The position numbers and the translations under genes were made by a program. Below the pieces are notes generated by a model. That model did no database searches. It saw nothing but the letters and a program-made list of their open reading frames with translations, and was not told the DNA's origin. Below, in pieces: positions 24,304-36,800 of a stretch of 64,000 nt of DNA. The DNA comes from an uncultured bacterium (GTDB taxonomy: Bacteria; Bipolaricaulota; Bipolaricaulia; UBA7950; UBA9294). The stretch spans positions 124,001-188,000 of the forward strand of contig CAIOGO010000015.1 in NCBI GenBank assembly GCA_903857865.1. The letters run 5' to 3'. Each line of letters starts with the position of its first letter. The stretch's first letter is position 1.

Positions 24304-27300
24304 CGGTCGTCCCTGTCCGTGAGCGCGACCTCCATCACTCCCGCGAGGGCGCCGAGGGAGGCTCGGAGACCGGGATTCGGGGCCACGGTGAACCCGGCGC
24401 CTGCCGACACGATGACGGCGCCGGCGCCGGCCGGGTCGGAGAGGCACAGGCGGACCGGAGTCGGTCCCGGGTGGCGCTGAAGAAGGGCGACGAGTTGTTC
24501 GAGTGCGAGGGAGTCGAGGGTATCGCTGTTGAGAACAAGCGTCATGCAGACCGAACTGCGGCGTGCCGCCTCCTCGAGGGGGAACACCTCCTCCAGGACC
24601 ACGTTCGCCTCTCCGTTCCTTCTCCCTACCTGAACGCGCGCTGCGATCAAGCTGTCCTCGCAGAGGAGCGCCGCCGCGGACTCGAGAGTCCGCGGGAAGA
24701 CGGTGGCTTCGATCTGGCTCGCGCCGTCCTCGAGGACGAGGAAGGCCATCTGGCCGCCCCGGCGCGTATCGATGCGTCGCAACGACTTTACACGCCCTCC
24801 GACGAGGGCGAACTCTCCCTCGGCCAACTCCGCCAGCCGGCGGAGAGGAACGCAGTAGGTGGCGAGGGTTTCTGCATGCTCGTCGAGCGGGTGCGCCGTG
24901 ATGTATAGGCCGAGCAACTCCTTCTCGAATGCGAGAAGGTCGGGCCGGGCGAACTCGTCTTCGCGCACGGCGGGGTCGGGGTCCGCGTCGGAGAGGTCGG
25001 CGAACATCGAACGCTGACCGGTCAGGCGCTCGCGCCGCGACAGTTGCATGAGTTCCATGCCCTCGGGCAGATGACGCAAGAGACCACGGCGAGAGGCTCC
25101 GAATCGATCGAAGGCTCCGACCTTGACGAGAGCCTCAAGCGCCTCGCGGTCTAGCCCTTCGTGCTCGACGCGTCGGCACATGTCGAAGAACGAAGCGAAC
25201 GATCCGGAGGTACGCGCGGACAGGACCGCCTGGATGGCGTTGGCCCCAACGTACTTGATCGCCCCGAGCCCGAAGCGGACGACGCCCTCGCGCACGGGAG
25301 CGAAGGCGCTGGAACTCTCGTTGATATCGGGAGGGAGCACCGCGATGCCTAGTTCACGGCACTCGCCGATGTACTCTGCAACCTTGTCGGTGTCTTCCTG
25401 GACGCTCGTGAGCAGGCTGGCCATGAAGTGGGTTGGGAAGTGCGTCTTGAGGTACGCGGTCCAGTACGAGACGAAGGCGTAGGCCGTTGAGTGGGACTGG
25501 TTGAAGCCGTAGCGCGAGAACTTCTCCATGTCGTCGAACGTCGTCACGGCGAGGTCCTTGGTGAGTCCGTTGGCCACGCAGCCTTGAGTGAATTTCTCCC
25601 GCAGGCTTGCCATGATGTCCTTGTTCTTCTTCCCCATCGCCTTTCGCATCGTGTCGGCTTCCGCGAGCGTAAAGCCGGCGAGCTTCTGTGTCATCAGCAT
25701 GAGCTGGTCTTGGTAGATGGGGAGGCCGAATGTGCCCTCGAGAACCTCGCGGATGCTCGGATGGGCGTACGCAACGGTGCGGCGGCCGTGGCGACGCTCG
25801 ACGTACTCGTCCGTCATGCCGCTCTCGAGGGGGCCGGGTCGGTAGAGCGCGAGGAGGGCGATGAGATCCTCGAAGCGATTGGGCTGGACGCGGCGGATCA
25901 GCCCCGTCATTCCCGAGCCCTCGAGCTGGAAGATCCCGCCCGTCTTGCCCGCCCGCAACAGGGCGAACGTCGCGTCGTCATCCAGGGGAATGGACTCCGT
26001 CTTCAGGTCCACGTGGGCATGCGTCGACAACAACGCCAGGGTGTCCTCGATCAGCGTCAGGTTGCGCAACCCGAGGAAATCGATCTTGAGAAGGCCGATG
26101 GCTTCCACGTCCGTCATGTCGAACTGCGTGACGAACTCCCCCTCGCCGACGCGGAGGAGGGGAACATGCTCGGCCAGGGCGTCGGGCGCGATGACGACGC
26201 CGGCGGCGTGGGTGGAGATGTTGCGCGTGAGGTCCTCGAGGCGCAGGCCGATGTCGACGATCCGCCGCACGTCGGGGTTCTCCTCGACCAGCGTCCGTAG
26301 TTCGGCCACGCTGTCGACGGCCGCCTTGAGTTTCGACCCGAACGGGATGAGCTTGGCGATCCGATCGGTCTCGCCGTAAGGGAGACCGAGCACGCGTCCG
26401 ACGTCGCGCACGACACTGCGGGCGGCCATTCGATCGTACGTCGCGATCTGCGCGATGCGCTCCCACCATCGCTCGCCGCCGTACTTCGAGCGGACGTAGT
26501 CGATGACGCGTTCGCGTCCGCGGATGCAGAAGTCGATGTCGAAGTCCGGCATGCTGACGCGGTCCGGGTTGAGGAAGCGCTCGAAGATGAGGTGGTAGCG
26601 GAGCGGGTCGACGGCCGTGATCTCGAGCGCGTACGAGACGAGGCTGCCCGCCGCCGACCCTCGCCCCGGCCCCACGGCAATCCCGCTCTCGTGCGCATAG
26701 CGCACGAAGTCCCACACGATGAGGAAGTAGGTGCTGTAGACCATCTTGGCGATGACGGCGAGCTCGTAGTCGAGACGCTCCTTGACCTCTGGAGTGATCT
26801 CCCCATAGCGCTTGGCCGCGCCCGCGGTGGCTAGCTCCCGCAGGTACTCGTCCGAGCTGGTAATGCCCGGCGGAAGCGGGAACGGAGGGATGAGGATTCG
26901 ATCGAAATCCAACGCCACCTGACAACGCTCGGCAATAGCACGCGTGTTGTCAATCGCGTCCGGGGTGTCCGCGAACAGAGCCTCCATCTCCTCACCGGTC
27001 CGGAAGTGGTAGCCGTCGCCGTCGAAGGAGCGGTGTTCGGGGTCCGCTAGGGTGCGATTGGCGCGGATGTTGATCAGCACTTCGTGGGCCAGCTTGTCGT
27101 CCGGATCGAGGTAGTGGACGTCGCTCGTGGCGACGAGCGGAAGGCTCAGTTTGCGGGCCAGCGCAACCAGCCGACGGCGCAGTTGCGCGTCGCGTTCTGT
27201 GCCGTGGTGTTGGATCTCGATGAAGAACCGGTCAGGGCCGAACATCCTGGAGAACTGGCCGGCGACGCGCTCGGCCTCCGCGTCCCGTCCGGCCTGCAAC

Positions 27301-27740
27301 AGGCGCGGGATCTCGCCGGATTCGCAGGCGGAAAGGGCGATCAACCCCTCGGAGCAGCGCGCCAGGAGCTCCTTGTCCGCGCGCGGACGATAATAGAAGC
27401 CCTCCGTGTGGGCCGCGCTCACAACCTGGAGGAGGTTTCGGTATCCAGCTTCGTTCTCGGCGAGGAGGACAAGGTGGTAGTACCGGTTTCCTTCGCTTGC
27501 AGAACGATCGCGTCGGTCCCCCGGAGCGACGTAGATCTCGCAGCCGAGGATGGGATGGACGCCGCGGCTCTGCGCCTCGCGGTAGAACTTAACGATGCCG
27601 CTCATCACCCCGTGGTCGGTCAGTGCGAGGGAAGTCATCCCGCAGCGCGCCGCGCGATCCAGGAGGTCGGGAAGGCGACACGACGAGTCGAGGATGCTGT
27701 ACTCCGAATGGACGTGGAGGTGAACGAAACGCGCGGTCAC
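24300..27740 (-). CDS. dnaE: DNA polymerase III alpha subunit
   Basis: This 1146-residue replicative polymerase begins with the PHP domain (FVHLHVHSEYSILDSS, H7/H9), has catalytic aspartates in MPDFDIDFC (about residue 400), the finger segment GLPIYQDQLM and KAMGKKNKDIM, and a C-terminal OB fold (ALVGGRVKSLRRI). Size and order match DnaE1. GTG 27740 overlaps the ftsB-like stop by 4 nt (GTGA) and has GGAG 8 nt upstream. Sitting in a unit with eno, ftsB-like and yvcK ties replication to central metabolism and division at the transcript level. Confidence 0.95.
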   Translation of the reverse strand: MTARFVHLHVHSEYSILDSSCRLPDLLDRAARCGMTSLALTDHGVMSGIVKFYREAQSRGVHPILGCEIYVAPGDRRDRSASEGNRYYHLVLLAENEAGYRNLLQVVSAAHTEGFYYRPRADKELLARCSEGLIALSACESGEIPRLLQAGRDAEAERVAGQFSRMFGPDRFFIEIQHHGTERDAQLRRRLVALARKLSLPLVATSDVHYLDPDDKLAHEVLINIRANRTLADPEHRSFDGDGYHFRTGEEMEALFADTPDAIDNTRAIAERCQVALDFDRILIPPFPLPPGITSSDEYLRELATAGAAKRYGEITPEVKERLDYELAVIAKMVYSTYFLIVWDFVRYAHESGIAVGPGRGSAAGSLVSYALEITAVDPLRYHLIFERFLNPDRVSMPDFDIDFCIRGRERVIDYVRSKYGGERWWERIAQIATYDRMAARSVVRDVGRVLGLPYGETDRIAKLIPFGSKLKAAVDSVAELRTLVEENPDVRRIVDIGLRLEDLTRNISTHAAGVVIAPDALAEHVPLLRVGEGEFVTQFDMTDVEAIGLLKIDFLGLRNLTLIEDTLALLSTHAHVDLKTESIPLDDDATFALLRAGKTGGIFQLEGSGMTGLIRRVQPNRFEDLIALLALYRPGPLESGMTDEYVERRHGRRTVAYAHPSIREVLEGTFGLPIYQDQLMLMTQKLAGFTLAEADTMRKAMGKKNKDIMASLREKFTQGCVANGLTKDLAVTTFDDMEKFSRYGFNQSHSTAYAFVSYWTAYLKTHFPTHFMASLLTSVQEDTDKVAEYIGECRELGIAVLPPDINESSSAFAPVREGVVRFGLGAIKYVGANAIQAVLSARTSGSFASFFDMCRRVEHEGLDREALEALVKVGAFDRFGASRRGLLRHLPEGMELMQLSRRERLTGQRSMFADLSDADPDPAVREDEFARPDLLAFEKELLGLYITAHPLDEHAETLATYCVPLRRLAELAEGEFALVGGRVKSLRRIDTRRGGQMAFLVLEDGASQIEATVFPRTLESAAALLCEDSLIAARVQVGRRNGEANVVLEEVFPLEEAARRSSVCMTLVLNSDTLDSLALEQLVALLQRHPGPTPVRLCLSDPAGAGAVIVSAGAGFTVAPNPGLRASLGALAGVMEVALTDRDDR

Positions 27741-28066
27741 GGCGAGTTCTCCTCCACGAAGAAAACCTTCTCCTCTCCCGATCTTATGAGCCCGAGGCGT
27801 CTCCGAGCTTCGTCCTCCAGTGTCTTGGGATCGGATGTCGATGCAACGTCGACGCGCAGCTCCTTCTGACGTGCCGCAGCTTGCCCCTGCTGGGCCTGGA
27901 GGCTGGCGAGCTCGCGGCGTAGGCCGCCGATGGCCAGCTGTCGGCTCAGGAAGACCGCGGCGATCGTCAGCAACACGAGGACGATCGATCCCCCCACGAC
28001 CAGTCGGCGGCGACGATCCGTTGCGATACGCTGGAGCAGGCTCTTCGCCTTCACCCATCCCCTCAT
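27737..28066 (-). CDS. FtsB/DivIC-like septum formation initiator
   Basis: A 109-residue bitopic protein: basic N-terminus, one TM helix (about residues 22-42), then a coiled coil (LRRELASLQAQQGQAAARQ) and the short DEARRRLGLIRSGEEKVFFV that marks the FtsB/DivIC family. These bridge FtsL and FtsQ in the divisome. GGAGG 6 nt before ATG 28066 sets the start. It lies 35 nt after eno and overlaps dnaE, the eno-ftsB order seen in many bacteria. Confidence 0.85.
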   Translation of the reverse strand: MRGWVKAKSLLQRIATDRRRRLVVGGSIVLVLLTIAAVFLSRQLAIGGLRRELASLQAQQGQAAARQKELRVDVASTSDPKTLEDEARRRLGLIRSGEEKVFFVEENSP

Positions 28067-28101
28067 CTTGGCCTCCGCCGGCCATTCCCCGAAACCGGCG
28101 T

Positions 28102-32119
<4,018 letters not shown>

Positions 32120-32147
32120 AGTGACGCGCGACGCCCTGAGTCGGGTC

Positions 32148-33299
32148 CTAGGACGACAAGAGAACCGGCATGCAGACGTAGAGGAAGCCCTGGTCCGCTG
32201 GCGCGATCGGATCGGCCGCCGGCTCAATCAGTCCGGCCTTACGGCCGTCGGCGAGCCAGATGGTGACGGTGTCCGAGGCGAGGCGCTTGAGGACGTCGAT
32301 GACGTACTCGGCGCGGAACGAGATCTCGATCGGCTTCGTTGGCGCCTTCTTCAGACGGACGCGCTCTTCGGCCTCGCCCTTGTCCTTGGACGAGGAACGG
32401 ATCCGAACCGCCGTCTCGTCCGTGCCGCCAAGAATCGTGATCGCACCGGAATCCTCGGCCGCCGTGATCTGGATGCGCTGCAAGGCCTCAAGCAGCGCGC
32501 GGCGCTCGAACGTCAGGGCGATCGGGTTGTCTCGTGGGATGACCCGTTCGAAGTCGGGGAATTCCTCGCCGATCGTCCGCGCCATGAACGTGACGGCGCC
32601 GGCGTGGAAGAAGAGCTGCCCTTCGCCGCGGCGGATGTCGAGGGTCGGAGAGTCGACCTGGGCGAGAACGCGGTCCAAATCGATGAGGACGCCTGCCTCA
32701 ATCAGGTACTCCCCCTCTTCCTGGCACTCCGTGACGTCGATCGTCTTCACGGCGAGGCGATACCCATTCGTCGCCACCATGCGCAACTGGTTCGCCTTCA
32801 GAACGAGGTCGACGCCGGTCAGGCTCATTCGCGTCGTTTCGCCGGCCTTCAGCGCGGCGAAGGCCGTGTGCTCAAGCCCATGGTGGAAGTCGGCCACGTT
32901 GATCGTGGCGATCTTCGCGGAGGGGAGCGCCGCGATCTCCGGGTAGTCCTCGACCGGCAGGGTCGGCAAGTCGAACGACGTTTCGCCGCAGCGCAGGGCC
33001 ACTGTAGTGCCGCTCGCCTCGTCGGTACGGAAGGTAATCCTGTCATCCGCCGGGAGGTGCGACGCAATCTGGTTCAGGATGGCACCATTCAGTACGGCGG
33101 CCTCGTCGCCTCCCTTGTTCTCGATCGGGATCTCGCAACGGACGGCGCGCTCGAGGTCGGTCGCCTGCAGAGACAGATGCGACCCGGTGATCTCCATCTT
33201 GAGGCCCGCTAGAATGGGCATGCTGCTTCGCGTGCCGAGGGCGACACTCGCGAGTTTCACCCCAAACACCAAGTCACTCTTCGCGCAGACAAAGTCCAT
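32148..33299 (-). CDS. dnaN: DNA polymerase III beta subunit (sliding clamp)
   Basis: This 383-residue protein shows three clamp domains: N-terminal SVALGTRSSMPILAGLKME, central MVATNGYRLAVK, and the C-terminal YVCMPVLLSS, which matches the conserved MPMR-type tail that lines the clamp groove. GGGAGGT sets ATG 33299; a TTGCCC-18-TATCAT promoter can be drawn upstream. It is not next to dnaA or gyrB here, unlike the common origin arrangement. Confidence 0.93.
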   Translation of the reverse strand: MDFVCAKSDLVFGVKLASVALGTRSSMPILAGLKMEITGSHLSLQATDLERAVRCEIPIENKGGDEAAVLNGAILNQIASHLPADDRITFRTDEASGTTVALRCGETSFDLPTLPVEDYPEIAALPSAKIATINVADFHHGLEHTAFAALKAGETTRMSLTGVDLVLKANQLRMVATNGYRLAVKTIDVTECQEEGEYLIEAGVLIDLDRVLAQVDSPTLDIRRGEGQLFFHAGAVTFMARTIGEEFPDFERVIPRDNPIALTFERRALLEALQRIQITAAEDSGAITILGGTDETAVRIRSSSKDKGEAEERVRLKKAPTKPIEISFRAEYVIDVLKRLASDTVTIWLADGRKAGLIEPAADPIAPADQGFLYVCMPVLLSS

Positions 33300-33367
33300 C
33301 CGCGACCTCCCTTGTCGTTTGCCGACTCGACGGCATGATACTCGATCGATTTGGATGGGGGCAAAAG

Positions 33368-33979
33368 CTAGAGGCTGAGTCTGTGCGCTACGTCATCGGC
33401 CATCGCTTCGACGGGCAGCGTGCCGTCGAGGCGATGGACCCGCGGATCCCCGTCGGTAAGCTCGAGGAACCCATGCCGCACGCGCTCGTAGAAGTCGATC
33501 GTCTCGGCCTCGATGCGGTCGCCGCGCCCGCGCTTGCGGCCGAGGACAATGGCCACCGGGGCATCGATCAGGAACGTGACATCCGCCTGTCGCCCGCGCG
33601 TCGAGTCGTCGTTCAGCCGCCGGATGAGATCGAGATCGAGTCCTCTCCCGTACCCCTGGTAGGCAAGGCTCGACAGGCGATAGCGGCTCGACACGACAGT
33701 CTTTCCGGCCTCGAGCGACGGGAGGAGAACCTCCCGGACGTGCTGGGCGCGGCTCGTCATGAAGAGCAGAAGCTCGGACAGCGGCGTCAGGGTCTCGCGG
33801 TAGTTGGGCGAAAGCAGTATGCGCCGAATGCTCATCCCAATTTCGGTCCCACCAGGTTCGCCGGTCAGGAGAACATCGCGACCGGCTCGTCGCAATCGGT
33901 CCCCGAGCAGCTTCACCTGGGTCGACTTCCCCGTGAAGTCGAGGCCCTCAAAGACAATCAGCTTTCCGGAGAGGTCGAT
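33368..33979 (-). CDS. tmk: thymidylate kinase, apparent ATC start
   Basis: This 203-residue enzyme phosphorylates dTMP to dTDP. It has P-loop FEGLDFTGKSTQ, the DR-equivalent SSRYRLSSLAYQG and an Arg-rich lid (GRKRGRGDR). No ATG, GTG or TTG exists in frame near the expected N-terminus: the best candidate is ATC at 33979, preceded by GGGAGGT and giving IDLSGKLIVFEG, the correct length for Tmk. A CTG at 33961 is the alternative. The gene overlaps the 3' end of lspA by 22 nt, so it may be read by coupling. Confidence 0.88.
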   Translation of the reverse strand: MDLSGKLIVFEGLDFTGKSTQVKLLGDRLRRAGRDVLLTGEPGGTEIGMSIRRILLSPNYRETLTPLSELLLFMTSRAQHVREVLLPSLEAGKTVVSSRYRLSSLAYQGYGRGLDLDLIRRLNDDSTRGRQADVTFLIDAPVAIVLGRKRGRGDRIEAETIDFYERVRHGFLELTDGDPRVHRLDGTLPVEAMADDVAHRLSL

Positions 33980-34425
33980 GGGCGTCCACCTCCCACGAGG
34001 GCGTAGAGGACAATCAGGATCGCGCCAACCGTGACGCAAGAATCGGCGACGTTGAACACCGGGAACCCGACGATCTCGAAGAAGTCGACCACGTAGCCGA
34101 CGCTGAGACGGTCGATGAGGTTCCCCACGGCGCCGACGAAGACAAGGACGAGCGCGAGGCGCAGAACAGGGCGGCGGCCACGCAACACGATGAAGGCGAC
34201 GACGGCGGCGACCGCGATAGCGAACGACACGATGACGAAGATGAGGGGATTCCCCGCGAGGACCCCGAAGGCTCCGCCGGTGTTGTGTACGCGCGTCAAG
34301 CGGATCGCGTTGCCGATCAGGGGGTGCGGGTCGCCGAGCACGAGCGTGCGCGCGGCCCACGCCTTGGTGATGCGATCCAGCACAAGGAGGACTCCTGCGA
34401 GAGCGACGAATGCGACACCAAGCAT
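33958..34425 (-). CDS. lspA: lipoprotein signal peptidase
   Basis: This 155-residue membrane peptidase has four TM segments and the family blocks HNTGGAFG, GAVGNLIDRL and VFNVADSCVTVG; the aspartates in the last two form the catalytic dyad. It removes signal peptides from diacylglyceryl-prolipoproteins. Start ATG 34425 has no clear ribosome-binding site and sits 9 nt from a -10 element. It overlaps tmk. Confidence 0.93.
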   Translation of the reverse strand: MLGVAFVALAGVLLVLDRITKAWAARTLVLGDPHPLIGNAIRLTRVHNTGGAFGVLAGNPLIFVIVSFAIAVAAVVAFIVLRGRRPVLRLALVLVFVGAVGNLIDRLSVGYVVDFFEIVGFPVFNVADSCVTVGAILIVLYALVGGGRPSTSPES

Positions 34426-34434
34426 GGTCCGGCG

Positions 34435-34463
34435 AGCGTATCCCAGGGGAGAGCGTGCGTCAA
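34435..34463 (-). promoter_or_regulatory. sigma70 promoter of lspA-tmk
   Basis: On the minus strand TTGACG (34463-34458), 17 nt and TACGCT (34440-34435) end 9 nt before the lspA ATG. A transcript would have a leader of at most 2-3 nt. Confidence 0.65.
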
Positions 34464-34483
34464 GACAGGATCAGCGTCGCGCG

Positions 34484-34512
34484 TTGACGGGCCGCCGCCG
34501 GGCGAGTACGGT
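34484..34512 (+). promoter_or_regulatory. sigma70 promoter of the FAH-family gene
   Basis: TTGACG (34484-34489), 17 nt and TACGGT (34507-34512), then a GAGGAGGA ribosome-binding site and ATG 34534. It is back to back with the lspA promoter, with the two -35 boxes 20 bp apart. Confidence 0.65.
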
Positions 34513-34533
34513 TGGAGCCGTCGAGGAGGACGC

Positions 34534-35259
34534 ATGAGACGGGTGAGATTCCGACTGCCGGGCAGGGACGAAGTGCGAGAAGGGATTCTGGAGCGCGACG
34601 TGGTGCGGTCAGGCGGGCAGCGCTACTCACTCGAGTCGATCAGGCTGGCGGCGCCGTGCACGCCATCGAAGCTCGTCTGCGTAGGACGCAACTACGCCGC
34701 GCACGCCGCCGAGCTGGGCAACGAAGTGCCGGAGCGTCCGCTCCTCTTTTTCAAACCCTCCTCAGCGGTCATCGGCCCCGACGAGCCGATCGTCCTGCCG
34801 GCGAGTGACGACGTGCACTACGAGGCGGAGCTGGCCGTCATCATCGGCCGGCACTGTCGGAGCGTTCCGGCGGCGCGCGCGAACGACGTCATCCTTGGCT
34901 ACACCTGCCTCAACGACGTATCGGACCGGGTCGCGCAGAAGTGGGAGAAGAACTGGGTGCGCGCGAAGGGGTTCGACACGTCGGCTCCTCTCGGTCCGAT
35001 CCTTGTGACGCCGGACGAAGTGGAGGAACCGTTCCACGTCCAGTTGCGATTGAATGGGGACGTGAAGCAGGACGGGTGGACGAGCGCGTTCATCTTCTCG
35101 ATCCCCTGCCTCATCGAGGAGATCACGTCCTTCATGACGCTCGAGCCGGGCGACGTCATCGCTACCGGCACGCCCGCGGGGGTCGGGCGGCTGTCACGTG
35201 GCGACGTCGTCGAGGTCGTCATCGATGGCATTGGCACATTGCGCAACCCTGTTCGATAG
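34534..35259 (+). CDS. fumarylacetoacetate hydrolase family protein
   Basis: A 241-residue FAH-fold protein. It shows VGRNYAAHAAELGNEVP, the metal-binding Glu pair in VHYEAELAVIIG, and the C-terminal FMTLEPGDVIATGTPAGVG. Members include 2-hydroxyhepta-2,4-diene-1,7-dioate isomerases, acylpyruvases and oxaloacetate decarboxylases; the broad YcgM-like group is the closest by feel. A lone gene with its own promoter gives no pathway clue. Confidence 0.9.
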   Translation: MRRVRFRLPGRDEVREGILERDVVRSGGQRYSLESIRLAAPCTPSKLVCVGRNYAAHAAELGNEVPERPLLFFKPSSAVIGPDEPIVLPASDDVHYEAELAVIIGRHCRSVPAARANDVILGYTCLNDVSDRVAQKWEKNWVRAKGFDTSAPLGPILVTPDEVEEPFHVQLRLNGDVKQDGWTSAFIFSIPCLIEEITSFMTLEPGDVIATGTPAGVGRLSRGDVVEVVIDGIGTLRNPVR

Positions 35260-35292
35260 TCGAAGCGGAGCTGTGACTGCGTCTTCGCCGAC

Positions 35293-35321
35293 TTGGCGCG
35301 TCGCCGTACCCCGTGTATGGT
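35293..35321 (+). promoter_or_regulatory. promoter of the Cys-rich protein gene
   Basis: TTGGCG (35293-35298), 17 nt and TATGGT (35316-35321). The expected transcription start near 35328 makes the ATG at 35368 with GGAGGAGGT the likely start; the in-frame ATG at 35332 would lose its upstream ribosome-binding site. Confidence 0.55.
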
Positions 35322-35367
35322 AGGAGGAGAGATGTCTCCGCTACTCGGCGGAGGAGGTGGCTGCCAC

Positions 35368-36768
35368 ATGAAACGCAAGACGCAAGTGCTCCTGGTATCG
35401 GTGTTTCTTGTGATGGCGCTTGTTGCGACGAGCGAGTGGCTTGCGCAGAGAAGCGCCGTGGAGACGGAAGTCGCGTGGAGCCCACTCTACGAGCGACGGG
35501 TGTCGGATGCGTTGGTTCCCATGACGTCGCAGATCGTCTACGCCGGGCTACAGTCGGCGGCCGCGCCGTGTCCTACTGCGGCCAACTGCAACGAGACGTG
35601 GGACTGTACTGCGACTCGGGATTGCCAGCCGACGGCCGATTGCGAGGACACCTTCGACTGCGAGCCAACCTCCGCCGATACGTGCCGAGGCACGTGGACG
35701 TGCGAGGGGTGGCCGACGTGCGCCGGGGCTTCCACCTGCAACGAACCCGACTGCACGCCAAGCACGCTGGACAGCGGGATCTGCGAGGGACCGACCGTGG
35801 ACGGACCCACCTGCGTCGGGCCTCGAACGTGCGACGTCGTGATCTGCGACTGGCCGACGTACGACGGGCGCACGTGCACACGGCCAACGTGCGACGGTCC
35901 AACCTGTGCGGGCGATACGTGCGATGGGCCAACGTGCTTCTTGACGCAGTGCGACGCTCTTGACTACGGGGACGCCCCCGAAATCCCAGGGACCGTTCTC
36001 CAATACGCGACAAGAAGAGAGTCGGACGGGGCACGACACGTGATCGATGGCATCTTCTACCTCGGCGGGAGGCTCGATGCTGAACCGGACGGCCAACCGA
36101 CGGAGCTCGCCGTCGGCGACGACGAGAAGGTCTACAGTTCAGAGGACGATGAAGATGGGATTTGGTTTCCCACGACTTTCAACGCTGGCCGTCCGGCCGT
36201 CGTAGTGGCTAGTGCCTCGAAGGCGGGAAAGCTATTCGCGTGGATGGACTACGACATGAGCGGAACCTGGCGGGAGAAGGGAGATGCAGTCTTCCCCGAC
36301 GGCGCGCCCCTCGCACCAGGCTATAACTGGGTCGTAGTCGCGGTTCCAGACAGTGCCACAACGGCTGGCTTCACCTTCGCGCGGTTTCGGTTCGTCGAGT
36401 CGGGGATTCTCTCACCCATCGGGGAAGCGCAGAACGGCGAAGTGGAGGACTACCGCGTGCCACTCTGCGCGACGCTCCGTGCGTGGGTGATGACGGACGA
36501 GGTGCTGTGCGCCCCCGGGGATCCCCTGGAGATCAGTTTCTACGTCAACGAGACATCTCAGGTCACGTTGGTTCGTCATCGCTCGGACGGAACGGCCGAC
36601 GTCCTCTGGGCGAGCACAGTCGAGGTCGGGCGGCACCACTACCCGGACGTTGGCGGGGTTCTCACGGCCGCGCTCCCGGAGGGCACGAGCACGGTGGAGA
36701 TGATCGTGACCTCACTGCAATCTGGAAACACGGTGTGGCTGACGACGCCGTACCAGGTGTCGCGGTAG
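35368..36768 (+). CDS. exported Cys-rich repeat protein with GEVED domain
   Basis: A 466-residue secreted protein. Residues 1-25 are a signal peptide or anchor. Residues about 68-200 contain roughly 30 cysteines in short degenerate repeats (TCDGPTC, TCEGWPTC, DCTATRDC types, mostly Cys every 5-7 residues). A GEVED-type domain follows, from DYGDAPEIPGT to NGEVEDYRV, and then a C-terminal beta domain of about 100 residues with two cysteines. Repeated DNA underlies the Cys-rich part. No sorting motif or second TM is visible at the C-terminus. It is followed 32 nt later by two giant membrane proteins in the same direction, suggesting a shared surface role. Function unknown. Confidence 0.75.
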   Translation: MKRKTQVLLVSVFLVMALVATSEWLAQRSAVETEVAWSPLYERRVSDALVPMTSQIVYAGLQSAAAPCPTAANCNETWDCTATRDCQPTADCEDTFDCEPTSADTCRGTWTCEGWPTCAGASTCNEPDCTPSTLDSGICEGPTVDGPTCVGPRTCDVVICDWPTYDGRTCTRPTCDGPTCAGDTCDGPTCFLTQCDALDYGDAPEIPGTVLQYATRRESDGARHVIDGIFYLGGRLDAEPDGQPTELAVGDDEKVYSSEDDEDGIWFPTTFNAGRPAVVVASASKAGKLFAWMDYDMSGTWREKGDAVFPDGAPLAPGYNWVVVAVPDSATTAGFTFARFRFVESGILSPIGEAQNGEVEDYRVPLCATLRAWVMTDEVLCAPGDPLEISFYVNETSQVTLVRHRSDGTADVLWASTVEVGRHHYPDVGGVLTAALPEGTSTVEMIVTSLQSGNTVWLTTPYQVSR

Positions 36769-36800
36769 GCGGTGGGAGCCTGAGCTGTCTGGCCCAACCC

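Noticed and set aside
33980-34360. N-terminal extension of tmk
   Set aside because: It is the lspA gene in another frame; the residues are Arg-rich and unlike Tmk.
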